Shown: positions 34,334 to 42,905 of the stretch, in pieces
How the letters are laid out: each line of letters starts with the position of its first letter
How positions within the stretch are numbered: the first letter of the stretch is position 1
Assembly (NCBI RefSeq): GCF_047971185.1
Contig: NZ_JBKDZH010000018.1
Span: 62,001 to 126,000, forward strand
Length of the DNA: 64,000 bases
DNA from: Kluyvera sp047971185
Lineage (GTDB): Bacteria; Pseudomonadota; Gammaproteobacteria; Enterobacterales; Enterobacteriaceae
Direction of reading: 5' to 3'
Program-made: the position numbers and the translations under genes
Notes under the pieces: model-generated
Database searches by the model: none
Seen by the model: the letters and a program-made list of their open reading frames with translations, nothing else
What the model was told of the DNA's origin: nothing

Positions 34334-34996
34334 TTACTGCATCGGGCTTAAGGTAATTTCTACGCGACGGTTCTGCGCTTTGCCCTCTTCGGTGCTGTTG
34401 CTGGCGATAGGATTCGCCGGGCCCATACCGGAGGTCCGCACGCGTGTCGCCGCCACGCCCTGGGTGATCAACGAGCTGGCGACCGAGTCGGCGCGCTGCT
34501 GAGACAGCTTCATATTAAGCTGCTGGCCGCCGGTGCTGTCGGTATAGCCAATGACGTTGACCGCGGTTTTCTCATACTCTTTCAGCACCATTGCCACGCC
34601 GACCAGCGTGTTGGCGCCCGCCGGTTTCAGGGTGGCGGAGGAGCTGTCGAAGGTGACGTTATTGGGCATGTTCAGCACGATATTGTCACCGTTACGAGTG
34701 ACGCTCACGCCGGTGCCCTGCATTTTTTCGCGCAGTTTGGCTTCCTGCACGTCCATGTAGTAGCCCACGCCGCCGCCGAGCGCCGCGCCCGCCGCAGCGC
34801 CGATCAGCGCGCCTTTGCCGCGATCTTTCTTCGACGACGAAAGGGCGCCGACGCCCGCGCCGACTAATGAACCAATGCCCGCGCCGATGCCGGATTTACC
34901 CGCTTCGCGCTCGCCGGTGTAAGGGTTGGTGGTGCAGCCTGAGATTGCCAGCGCGCCGCTGACGATGGCAGCGATCGCAAATACACGTTTTTTCAT
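34334..34996 (-). CDS. yiaD: OmpA-family lipoprotein YiaD
   Basis: 220 residues. Lipobox AISGC puts Cys21 after the signal peptide. Residues 30-80 are a glycine-zipper region (GIGAGIGSLVGAGVGAL, AAAGAALGGGVGYYMD). The C-terminal 115 residues are an OmpA-like peptidoglycan-binding domain with VIGYTDSTGG and the LSQQRADSV, GMGPANPIASN and NRRVEI signatures. An outer-membrane lipoprotein linked to envelope integrity in E. coli. Divergent from bisC, as in K-12. Confidence 0.94.
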   Translation of the reverse strand: MKKRVFAIAAIVSGALAISGCTTNPYTGEREAGKSGIGAGIGSLVGAGVGALSSSKKDRGKGALIGAAAGAALGGGVGYYMDVQEAKLREKMQGTGVSVTRNGDNIVLNMPNNVTFDSSSATLKPAGANTLVGVAMVLKEYEKTAVNVIGYTDSTGGQQLNMKLSQQRADSVASSLITQGVAATRVRTSGMGPANPIASNSTEEGKAQNRRVEITLSPMQ

Positions 34997-35153
34997 CTTA
35001 ATTCCTTAATGACGTTCTTATTTTTCGCCACAGCGACCGTGGCGCGTCATTATGACTTGCGAAACAGACGAAAATTCTTGGGAACTCTCTGAAATTTGTA
35101 AGTAACATTAAACGGCGCAATCTATCACCGACGCCACCTGCAGGAGCGCTCAC

Positions 35154-37487
35154 TTGTCTACGCCATCTTCTCCCTATACCGTTTTAACCGCTGCCCACTG
35201 GGGCCCGATGCTGGTCGATACCGACGGCGAACAGGTGCTCTCTTCACGCGGGGCGCTACAAACGTCGTTTACCAACTCGCTGCAAAGCGCGGTGCGCGAT
35301 CAGGTGCACAGCAAAACCCGCGTGCGTTACCCCATGGTACGCAAAGGTTTTCTGGCGTCGCCGGATAGCCCTCAGGGCGTACGCGGCCAGGATGAATTTG
35401 TGCGGGTAAGCTGGGATGACGCGCTGGCGCTGATCGATCGCCAGCATCGGCGTATACGTGAAACCTATGGCCCGGCGTCGATTTTTGCCGGCTCTTACGG
35501 CTGGCGCTCCAACGGTGTATTGCACAAGGCGGCGACGCTGCTGCAACGCTATATGAGCCTTGCCGGGGGCTATACCGGCCATCTGGGGGATTACTCAACC
35601 GGCGCGGCGCAGGCGATCATGCCGCACGTGGTGGGCGGCAATGAGGTCTATCAGCAGCAAACCAGCTGGCCGATGGTGCTGGAACATACTGACGTGGTGG
35701 TGCTATGGAGCGCCAATCCGCTGAATACGCTGAAAATTTCCTGGAATGCTTCCGATGAGCAGGGGCTACCCTATTTTGAAAAGCTGCGCCAGAGCGGCAA
35801 GCGGCTGATCTGTATCGATCCGATGCGATCGGAAACCGTCGCCTTTTTCGGCGAGTCGATGGAGTGGATCGCCCCGCATATGGGCACCGACGTGGCGCTG
35901 ATGCTGGGCATCGCCCACACGTTACTGGTGAATAACTGGCACGATGCCGACTTTTTATCGCGTTATACCGCCGGTTTCCCGACGTTTGCCGAATATCTCC
36001 TGGGGAGCCGCGACGGCGAGGTGAAATCCGCCGAGTGGGCAGCGGCGATTTGTGGGATTGACGCGGGTAAAATTCGCGAACTGGCGGATATCTTCCATAA
36101 AAATACCACCATGCTGATGGCGGGCTGGGGCATGCAGCGCCAGCAGTACGGCGAGCAAAAGCACTGGATGCTGGTCACGCTGGCGGCGATGCTGGGGCAG
36201 ATTGGCACGCCGGGCGGCGGCTTTGGGCTGTCGTATCATTTTGCCAACGGCGGCAACCCGACGCGACGCGCGGCGGTGCTTCCGTCAATGCAGGGCACGG
36301 TGCCGGGCGGCGTGGATGCGGTGGATAAAATCCCGGTCGCGCGCATTGTCGAAGCGCTGGAAAACCCCGGCGCGCCGTATCAGCACAACGGTATGGATCG
36401 CCATTTCCCGGACATTCGTTTTGTCTGGTGGGCGGGCGGCGCCAACTTTACCCACCATCAGGACACCAACCGCCTGACTCGCGCCTGGCAAAAGCCCGAG
36501 CTGGTGGTGATTTCCGAATGCAACTGGACGGCGGCGGCACGGCACGCGGATATCGTGCTGCCCGCCACCACCTCGTTCGAGCGTAACGATCTGACCATGA
36601 CCGGCGATTACAGCAACCAGCATCTGGTGCCGATGAAGCAGGTCGTACCGCCGCGTGATGAAGCGCGTGATGACTTTACGGTGTTTGCAGACCTCAGCGA
36701 GCTGTGGGAGCCGGGCGGCCGCGCGCGCTTTACCGAGGGCAAAAGCGAGCTGGAGTGGCTGGAGAGCTTCTACCAGATTGCCGCCCAGCGCGGCGCAAGC
36801 CAGCAGGTGACGCTGCCGCCGTTCGACCGCTTCTGGCAGGACAACGCGCTGATTGAGATGCCGGAAAGCGAGCAGAATGCGGCGTTCGTGCGTTTTGCTG
36901 CTTTCCGCGCCGACCCGCAGGCCAATCCGTTGAAAACGCCGAGCGGTAAAATTGAAATTTATTCCGAACGTATTGCCGGCTTCCAGTATGCCGACTGCCC
37001 GCCGCATCCGATGTGGCTGGCGCCGGACGAGTGGCACGGCAATGCGCAGCCGGGGCAGCTACAGCTGCTGTCGGCGCATCCGGCGCACCGCCTGCACAGC
37101 CAGCTAAACCATACCTCGCTGCGCGAGCGCTATGCGGTAGCCGGGCGCGAGCCGATTACCCTGCACCCGCGGGATGCGCAGGCGCGGCAGATTGCCGACG
37201 GCGACCTTGTCCGCGTGTGGAACCATCGCGGGCAGGTGCTGGCGGGCGCGGTGGTGAGCAACGACATTAAACCCGGCGTGATATGCCTGCATGAAGGCGC
37301 GTGGCCTGATTTTGCGCACGAAGCAGGGGGGATCTGCAAAAACGGGGCGGTGAACGTGCTGACCAAAGATATCCCCAGCTCGCGGCTGGGGAACGGCTGC
37401 GCCGGTAACACGGCGCTGGCTTGGGTCGAGAAATATGCCGGGCCGGCGCTTACGCTAACGGCGTTTGATCCGCCTGCCAACGCATAA
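35154..37487 (+). CDS. bisC: Biotin sulfoxide reductase (molybdopterin enzyme)
   Basis: 777 residues, the same length as E. coli BisC. A cytoplasmic bis-MGD molybdoenzyme of the DMSO reductase family that reduces biotin sulfoxide and methionine sulfoxide. There is no Tat signal and no N-terminal Fe-S Cys motif, as in BisC. The likely Mo-ligand Ser lies in GHLGDYSTGAAQ. The start is TTG at 35154, with CAGGAG 7 bp upstream and the family N-terminus directly after. The 3' end overlaps the convergent yiaC by 38 bp. Confidence 0.95.
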   Translation: MSTPSSPYTVLTAAHWGPMLVDTDGEQVLSSRGALQTSFTNSLQSAVRDQVHSKTRVRYPMVRKGFLASPDSPQGVRGQDEFVRVSWDDALALIDRQHRRIRETYGPASIFAGSYGWRSNGVLHKAATLLQRYMSLAGGYTGHLGDYSTGAAQAIMPHVVGGNEVYQQQTSWPMVLEHTDVVVLWSANPLNTLKISWNASDEQGLPYFEKLRQSGKRLICIDPMRSETVAFFGESMEWIAPHMGTDVALMLGIAHTLLVNNWHDADFLSRYTAGFPTFAEYLLGSRDGEVKSAEWAAAICGIDAGKIRELADIFHKNTTMLMAGWGMQRQQYGEQKHWMLVTLAAMLGQIGTPGGGFGLSYHFANGGNPTRRAAVLPSMQGTVPGGVDAVDKIPVARIVEALENPGAPYQHNGMDRHFPDIRFVWWAGGANFTHHQDTNRLTRAWQKPELVVISECNWTAAARHADIVLPATTSFERNDLTMTGDYSNQHLVPMKQVVPPRDEARDDFTVFADLSELWEPGGRARFTEGKSELEWLESFYQIAAQRGASQQVTLPPFDRFWQDNALIEMPESEQNAAFVRFAAFRADPQANPLKTPSGKIEIYSERIAGFQYADCPPHPMWLAPDEWHGNAQPGQLQLLSAHPAHRLHSQLNHTSLRERYAVAGREPITLHPRDAQARQIADGDLVRVWNHRGQVLAGAVVSNDIKPGVICLHEGAWPDFAHEAGGICKNGAVNVLTKDIPSSRLGNGCAGNTALAWVEKYAGPALTLTAFDPPANA

Positions 37488-37896
37488 TCCACGTGGGATG
37501 CCGGGTCTCTTCCTGCCACGCGCTGTCTTCGATACGAAAGCCCTGCGCGTGGTAGAAATTCACCGCCCGGCTGTTTTTCTGATACACCTCGAGGCTGAGG
37601 TCGGAAAAGTGCTGCTTCACCACGTTGATCAGCGAACGACCGATGCCGTGGTGGATGGCCTCCGGCGTGACGAACAGCGCGCCGATAAAGCGTGATTCAA
37701 TCACGCTGACAAACCCCTGCAGGCGCTGCTTATCTTCCCATACCCAGGTCTCGGCGGCGGGAAGGTAGGTATCGCGCACAATACCCAAACTCTCCTGCCA
37801 GTACTGCGCCTGAATAAACGGGTGCGCATAGGTGGTGCTTTCTAACCACAGCTCAAGTAACGGGTCGAACTGCTTAGTGTTCCATTTTCTGATCAT
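37450..37896 (-). CDS. yiaC: GNAT-family acetyltransferase YiaC
   Basis: 148 residues. The GNAT acetyl-CoA loop is seen as HHGIGRSLINVV, and the motif B region as LEVYQKNSRAVNFYHAQGF. E. coli YiaC is a protein lysine acetyltransferase. It overlaps tag by 23 bp at its start and bisC by 38 bp at its end, in the same order as in K-12. Confidence 0.92.
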   Translation of the reverse strand: MIRKWNTKQFDPLLELWLESTTYAHPFIQAQYWQESLGIVRDTYLPAAETWVWEDKQRLQGFVSVIESRFIGALFVTPEAIHHGIGRSLINVVKQHFSDLSLEVYQKNSRAVNFYHAQGFRIEDSAWQEETRHPTWIMRWQADQTPLA

Positions 37897-38455
37897 GCTG
37901 AACTCCAGGATGGCAGAAGCAGGTAGTCACATGGTCGTTGACCAGCCCGCAGGCTTGCATGAAGGAATAACAGATCGTGGTGCCAACGAATTTAAAGCCA
38001 CGTTTTTTCAGCGCTTTTGACAGCGCGTCTGAGGCGGGCGTTGACGTGGCGATGTCGCCCAGCGTCGCGGCCTGAGTGACGATTGGGGTGTTATCGACAA
38101 ACGACCAGACGAAGTCATTGAATGATTCGCCGCTGGCCTCCATCGCCAGGAAGGCGCGGGCGTTGCCGATAATCGCCTGAATTTTACCCCGGTGGCGAAT
38201 GATGCCGGCGTCCAGCACCAGTCGCTCGACGTCGTCTTCGGTCATGGCGGCAACCTTAACCGGGTCGAAATGGTGGAAGGCGCGACGATAGTTCTCGCGC
38301 TTTTTCAGTACGGTGATCCAGGAAAGCCCGGCCTGCTGGCCTTCCAGGCAGATCATCTCGAATAATTTCTGGTTATCTCTTTGGGGAACGCCCCATTCGG
38401 TATCGTGATACTCGATGTAAAGCGGATCCTGGCTTACCCAACCACAGCGCTGCAT
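37874..38455 (-). CDS. tag: DNA-3-methyladenine glycosylase I
   Basis: 193 residues from ATG 38455, preceded by GGGAG. The longer open frame to 38608 would run into the opposite promoter. It removes 3-methyladenine from alkylated DNA. Zinc ligands Cys4 and His17 (MQRCGWVSQDPLYIEYHDTEWG region) and the C-terminal CFCHPG are present, and the helix-hairpin-helix region around residues 40-60 is conserved. Coupled to yiaC by overlap. Confidence 0.95.
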   Translation of the reverse strand: MQRCGWVSQDPLYIEYHDTEWGVPQRDNQKLFEMICLEGQQAGLSWITVLKKRENYRRAFHHFDPVKVAAMTEDDVERLVLDAGIIRHRGKIQAIIGNARAFLAMEASGESFNDFVWSFVDNTPIVTQAATLGDIATSTPASDALSKALKKRGFKFVGTTICYSFMQACGLVNDHVTTCFCHPGVQHDQKMEH

Positions 38456-38611
38456 TTTTTTCTCCCTGTTTTTGTCGATGGCGCACGCATAACAATAAAA
38501 CCCTGCACTTCGCTTGACGCCTGTCATAAAGAGACAATAGTTAATACAGGGATCTTTATCCCTAAAAACATAACAATAACAGCCAAAATTGGCTCTTTCT
38601 GGAGTCACTTA

Positions 38612-39319
38612 ATGAATAATAAGAAATGCAATGGCCTTTGGCGATGTGCTGTGCCAGCGTCGGTTTTCGTGTGGATGTTACTATCGCCACATGCGAATGC
38701 CTGGCAACAGGAATATATCGTGACTGACTCACAAAGTAATACTGCGGAGCGCTATACATGGGATAGCGATCACCAACCGCGGTACGATGACATTCTGGCG
38801 GAGCGTATCGAGGCCGTACAAGCCGGCGCGGGGCTGAATATGAATCTCCCGGACGCGACGCCGCTGGATGCGACAAAAACCCTGAGCGTTGGCTGGAACT
38901 TCCCGCTGACGGAAAGGCTCACCACCGGGCCGGTCGCTTCGTGGCACTACGATGGCTCTCCGGGCTTTATGTGGAATGAATTTGGCGATACCGCCAGCGC
39001 CGGTGCGCAAACCGATCCGCTGTGGCATGCGAGCGTGAGCACGCTGGGGTGGCGCGTGGATTCGCACCCCTGGCTGGGCATTCGCCCGTGGGCACAGGTG
39101 AGCTATAACCAGCAGTTCGGCGAGAATCAGTGGAAAGCGCAATCTGGCCTGAATCGAATGCCAACGACCACCCAGGACGGCAACTGGGTCGATGTGACCG
39201 TCGGGGCGGATATGTTACTGAACTCACATCTGGCGGCCTATGCGGCGCTCTCGCAGGCGGATAATATGGCGGCAGGCGCGAACTATCTGTATACCATGGG
39301 CGTCAGCGCGCGTTTTTAA
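38612..39319 (+). CDS. yhjY: YhjY-like autotransporter beta-domain outer-membrane protein
   Basis: 235 residues from ATG 38612 (GGAG 7 bp upstream). Signal peptide of about 28 residues ending in HANA, then WQQEYIVTDSQSNTAERYTWDSDHQP, nearly the E. coli YhjY sequence. The rest is an amphipathic beta-strand pattern ending in the outer-membrane-barrel terminal MGVSARF, with Phe at the C-terminus. The passenger portion is minimal, so it is a small barrel-like protein of unknown role. Divergent from tag. Confidence 0.88.
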   Translation: MNNKKCNGLWRCAVPASVFVWMLLSPHANAWQQEYIVTDSQSNTAERYTWDSDHQPRYDDILAERIEAVQAGAGLNMNLPDATPLDATKTLSVGWNFPLTERLTTGPVASWHYDGSPGFMWNEFGDTASAGAQTDPLWHASVSTLGWRVDSHPWLGIRPWAQVSYNQQFGENQWKAQSGLNRMPTTTQDGNWVDVTVGADMLLNSHLAAYAALSQADNMAAGANYLYTMGVSARF

Positions 39320-39333
39320 TCACGCAATATATT

Positions 39334-39376
39334 CAGCAGCGGAATGATTTTTTCAATGTCATTCATTCCGCTGCTG
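39334..39376. terminator. Perfect inverted repeat after yhjY
   Basis: A 14-bp perfect stem CAGCAGCGGAATGA / TCATTCCGCTGCTG with a 15-nt loop. It starts 15 bp beyond the yhjY stop. There is no T tract on the plus strand, so it may be a transcript-end structure or part of yhjX control. Confidence 0.5.
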
Positions 39377-39377
39377 A

Positions 39378-39408
39378 TGCATTTCATTCCGTCCTCAATG
39401 CATTTCAT
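39378..39408 (+). promoter_or_regulatory. YpdB-type direct repeat upstream of yhjX
   Basis: TGCATTTCAT-N11-TGCATTTCAT. E. coli YpdB, the response regulator of the YpdA/YpdB pyruvate-sensing system, binds GGCATTTCAT-N11-GGCATTTCAT ahead of yhjX. Spacing and 9 of 10 bases per half-site agree. This predicts induction of yhjX by extracellular pyruvate. Confidence 0.85.
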
Positions 39409-39480
39409 GCCTTTTTGAACCAGCGAAAATGTTAACTTCGTTATCGTTGGCAGCAGTTAATTCAAGAAGGCATCTTCATC

Positions 39481-40683
39481 ATGAACGCTGCAACTAAAAA
39501 TCACACTCGCTGGCTGACATTGTTCGGCACCATTATTACCCAGTTCGCCCTCGGTTCTGTTTATACCTGGAGTCTGTTCAACAGCGCGCTGTCCAGCAAG
39601 CTGGACACCTCGGTCAGCCAGGTGGCGTTCTCCTTTGGCCTGCTTAGCCTCGGTCTGGCGCTCTCCTCGTCCGTGGCGGGTAAGCTGCAGGAACGCTTTG
39701 GCGTTAAGCACGTCACCATCGCTTCCGGCCTGCTGCTAGGGCTAGGCTTCTTCCTCACCGCCCACGCCACCAGCCTGATGATGCTGTGGCTGAGCGCCGG
39801 TATTATCGTTGGCCTGGCAGACGGCGCAGGCTATCTGCTGACGCTCTCCAACTGCGTGAAATGGTTCCCGGAGCGTAAAGGGCTGATTTCCGCCTTTGCG
39901 ATTGGTTCTTACGGTTTAGGCAGCCTCGGTTTCAAATTTATCTGTAGCCATCTGCTGGCGACCGTCGGCCTGGAAAAAACCTTTGTGATTTGGGGCACGA
40001 TTGTGCTGGTGATGATTGTCTTCGGCGCGATGCTGATGAAAGACGCGCCGAATCAGGAAGCGCAGAGCCATGACGGCGTGGTGGAAAATGACTTCACGCT
40101 GGCGGAATCCATGCGTAAACCGCAGTACTGGATGCTGGCCGTGATGTTCCTGACCGCCTGCATGAGCGGCCTGTACGTGATTGGCGTCGCTAAAGATATT
40201 GCGCAGGGGATGGTGCACCTGGATCTGGCAACCGCCGCCAACGCCGTTACCGTTATCTCGATTGCTAACCTGAGCGGCCGTCTGGTGCTGGGTATTCTGT
40301 CCGACAAAATCGCCCGCATCCGCGTGATTACGATTGGCCAGATTATTTCACTGGTCGGGATGGCGGCGCTGCTGTTCGCTCCGCTGAATGAAATGACTTT
40401 CTTCGCCGCGATTGCCTGCGTGGCCTTTAACTTCGGCGGTACCATCACCGTGTTCCCATCGCTGGTGAGCGAGTTCTTCGGCCTCAACAACCTGGCGAAA
40501 AACTACGGCGTGATTTACTTAGGCTTCGGTATCGGCAGCATCTGCGGTTCGCTGATTGCCTCAATGTTCGGCGGTTTCTACGTGACCTTCTGCGTGATTT
40601 TCGCCCTGCTGATTATCTCGCTGGCGCTGTCCACCACCATTCGTCAGCCGAAGACGGAAATGCTTCACGAAGCGCACGCTTAA
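39481..40683 (+). CDS. yhjX: MFS transporter YhjX (pyruvate-inducible)
   Basis: 400 residues, 12 helices, oxalate/formate-antiporter-like MFS branch, highly similar to E. coli YhjX. Landmarks are FALGSVYTWSLFNSAL in helix 1, GLADGAGYLLTLSNCVKWFPERKGL and the loop GILSDKIARIR. It is a target of the YpdA/YpdB pyruvate sensor in E. coli, and its substrate is still debated. The direct repeat 73 bp upstream supports the same control here. Confidence 0.93.
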   Translation: MNAATKNHTRWLTLFGTIITQFALGSVYTWSLFNSALSSKLDTSVSQVAFSFGLLSLGLALSSSVAGKLQERFGVKHVTIASGLLLGLGFFLTAHATSLMMLWLSAGIIVGLADGAGYLLTLSNCVKWFPERKGLISAFAIGSYGLGSLGFKFICSHLLATVGLEKTFVIWGTIVLVMIVFGAMLMKDAPNQEAQSHDGVVENDFTLAESMRKPQYWMLAVMFLTACMSGLYVIGVAKDIAQGMVHLDLATAANAVTVISIANLSGRLVLGILSDKIARIRVITIGQIISLVGMAALLFAPLNEMTFFAAIACVAFNFGGTITVFPSLVSEFFGLNNLAKNYGVIYLGFGIGSICGSLIASMFGGFYVTFCVIFALLIISLALSTTIRQPKTEMLHEAHA

Positions 40684-40712
40684 CAATATTGCCCTCCTCA
40701 ATATGATGATTC

Positions 40713-40742
40713 AGGCCAAATATTTTTGTAAATATTTGGCCT
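40713..40742. terminator. Hairpin after yhjX
   Basis: A perfect 13-bp stem AGGCCAAATATTT / AAATATTTGGCCT with a TTGT loop, 30 bp after the yhjX stop. It is likely the yhjX transcript end. Confidence 0.65.
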
Positions 40743-40899
40743 AATCACATCCGCAGCGAATACTTTTCCCCTTTCTTGTTGTCTACTTACCGCGCTTGCA
40801 AATGCGGCCCTCTGGGCATAACGCATAAATTAACTAGTCTACTAATTCTGTGATTTGTAACTGGTTTTTTATTTTTCCCTTTTTCCAGGGTCATTTTGA

Positions 40900-42591
40900 A
40901 TGAGATATATCAAAGCGATGTCGCTGCAAAAGCTGAGCCTTTTGCTGGCGGTATACATCGGCTGGTTTATGAATTATTCCGTGTTGGTCCGTCGTTTCGA
41001 GGGTTATCTGTCGGACTTTAGCGTCGAGAAAGGGATTTTTATCGGCATTGAACTGGTGAGCTCGCTGCTGGTGACGTTCTTCCTGCTGCGCCTGCTGTCG
41101 CTGGGTGGACGCACGCTGTGGAAAGTGCTCACCACCGCCGTGGTGCTGATTTCCGCCGGTGCCAGCTACTACATGACCAACCTTAACGTGGTGATTGGCT
41201 ATGGGATCATTGCCTCGGTAATGACCACCGATGTCGATCTCTCTAAAGAGGTGGTGGGCTGGCATTTCATCTCGTGGCTGGTGCTGATAAGCATCGTGCC
41301 GCTGGTGTTTATCTGGTTTAACCGGGCGCGCGATACGCTGCTTTATCAGCTGCTTACGCCAGGCCAGCGCCTGCGCGGTATCGGTGCCGTGCTGCTTTGT
41401 GTGCTGCTGGTATGGGGGCCGATTCGCCTGATGGAAGCGCATCTGAAGAAGAGTGAACGCTTGTCGCAGGTGGATATGCCAAGCTACGGCGGCGTGCTGG
41501 CCAACTCCTATCTACCGAGCAACTGGGTTTCCGCGCTGAGCCTGTACGGCTGGACCCAGGTTGACGAATCGCTGGATACCAGCGATCTTATCGACCCGGC
41601 GAAGAAATTTACCTACGTCGAGCCCAAAGATATTGATGACACTTACCTGGTGTTTATTATCGGCGAAACCACCCGCTGGGATCACATGGGCCTGTTCGGC
41701 TATGAGCGCAACACCACGCCGGGGCTGGAGAAAGAGAAAAACCTGGTGGCCTTCCGCGGCTACTCCTGCGATACCGCGACCAAACTTTCACTACGCTGCA
41801 TGTTCGTGCGTCAGGGCGGGGCGAGCGATAACCCGCAGCGGACGCTGAAGGAGCAGAACGTGTTTGCGGTACTGCATCAGCTCGGTTTCACCGGTGACCT
41901 GCTGGCGATGCAGAGCGAGCTGTGGTTCTACAGTAACACCATGGCCAACAACATCGCCTACCGCGAGCAGATTGGCGCCGAGCCGCGCAACCGGGGTAAG
42001 AGCGTGGACGACATGCTGCTGGCGGATGAAATGAAAAACGTGCTGGCACGAAACGGCGTCGACGGTAAGCATCTGATTATCATCCATACCAAAGGTTCGC
42101 ACTTTAACTACACCCAGCGCTACCCGCGCAGCTTTGCAAAGTGGACGCCGGAGTGTGTGAACGTGGACGATAAATGCAGCAAAACGGAGCTGATTAACTC
42201 GTACGATAACTCAATCACCTACGTCGACCACTTCCTGGTGAACGTTTTCGACCAGCTGCGCGACAAGAAGGCGATCGTCTTCTATGCGGCGGACCACGGT
42301 GAGTCGATTAACGACCACGAGCGTCTGCACGGCACGCCGCGCAAGATGGCGCCGCCAGAACAGTTCCGCGTGCCGATGATGGTATGGATGTCGGATAAGT
42401 ATCTGGAGAACCCGGACCACGCGAAGTCGTTCGCCTGGCTGCAAAAGCAGGCGGCGATGAAGCAGCCGAAGCGCCACGTGGAGCTTTATGACACCATTAT
42501 GGGCTGTCTGGGTTACACTTCTCCGGACGGTGGCATCAACGAGCGCAATAACTGGTGCCACGTTCCCGAGGCCAAAAAGTCGGCGCAGTGA
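40900..42591 (+). CDS. eptB: Kdo2-lipid A phosphoethanolamine transferase EptB
   Basis: 563 residues, the same length as E. coli EptB. Five N-terminal membrane helices (1-180) anchor a periplasmic alkaline-phosphatase-like domain. Metal and nucleophile sites are visible: FIIGETTRWDHMGLFGYERNTTP, the Thr-bearing YSCDTATKLSLRC, and FYAADHGESI with HGTPR. It adds phosphoethanolamine to the outer Kdo of LPS. The start MRYIK matches the family. In E. coli it is regulated by MgrR sRNA and sigma E, neither of which is shown by this sequence. Confidence 0.95.
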   Translation: MRYIKAMSLQKLSLLLAVYIGWFMNYSVLVRRFEGYLSDFSVEKGIFIGIELVSSLLVTFFLLRLLSLGGRTLWKVLTTAVVLISAGASYYMTNLNVVIGYGIIASVMTTDVDLSKEVVGWHFISWLVLISIVPLVFIWFNRARDTLLYQLLTPGQRLRGIGAVLLCVLLVWGPIRLMEAHLKKSERLSQVDMPSYGGVLANSYLPSNWVSALSLYGWTQVDESLDTSDLIDPAKKFTYVEPKDIDDTYLVFIIGETTRWDHMGLFGYERNTTPGLEKEKNLVAFRGYSCDTATKLSLRCMFVRQGGASDNPQRTLKEQNVFAVLHQLGFTGDLLAMQSELWFYSNTMANNIAYREQIGAEPRNRGKSVDDMLLADEMKNVLARNGVDGKHLIIIHTKGSHFNYTQRYPRSFAKWTPECVNVDDKCSKTELINSYDNSITYVDHFLVNVFDQLRDKKAIVFYAADHGESINDHERLHGTPRKMAPPEQFRVPMMVWMSDKYLENPDHAKSFAWLQKQAAMKQPKRHVELYDTIMGCLGYTSPDGGINERNNWCHVPEAKKSAQ

Positions 42592-42671
42592 TGGCTTTCT
42601 GGCCGAACGAAGGGCTTTTGTAAAATAAGGGATTGACGAGGGCGGGGCACAGCAGTAAGATGCGCCGCATT

Positions 42672-42748
<77 letters not shown>

Positions 42749-42753
42749 ATTTG

Positions 42754-42782
42754 AAAAAGCCGCTCTCTGAGCGGCTTTTTTG
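42754..42782 (+). terminator. proK terminator
   Basis: A stem AAAAAGCCGCTC / GAGCGGCTTTTT with a 3-nt loop and a further T, directly after the tRNA. Confidence 0.9.
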
Positions 42783-42785
42783 CGT

Positions 42786-42905
42786 TTGTGGCCCGGTGGT
42801 ATTCCCGGCGTCGCTGCGCTCGGCCGGGCTACGGTTGATGGGTATCCAGGCGTTTACGTGCGGAGCGCCGGCATGTAGCCCGGGCGAGGCGTTTACGCCG
42901 ACCCC
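42786..42905. repeat. REP/BIME-like cluster next to proK
   Basis: Several GC-rich palindromes: CCCGGTGGTATTCCCGG, GGCCGGGCTACGG, and the stem CCCGGGCGAGGCGTTTACGCC with GACCCCGGGG. Composition and form resemble the units at 4150 and 25142. It overlaps the last few codons of the LacI-type gene. Confidence 0.6.

Noticed and set aside
42786..42905. Clustered palindromes as a possible CRISPR array
   Set aside because: The units are not evenly spaced direct repeats with unique spacers. They are REP-like. No cas genes occur in the window.
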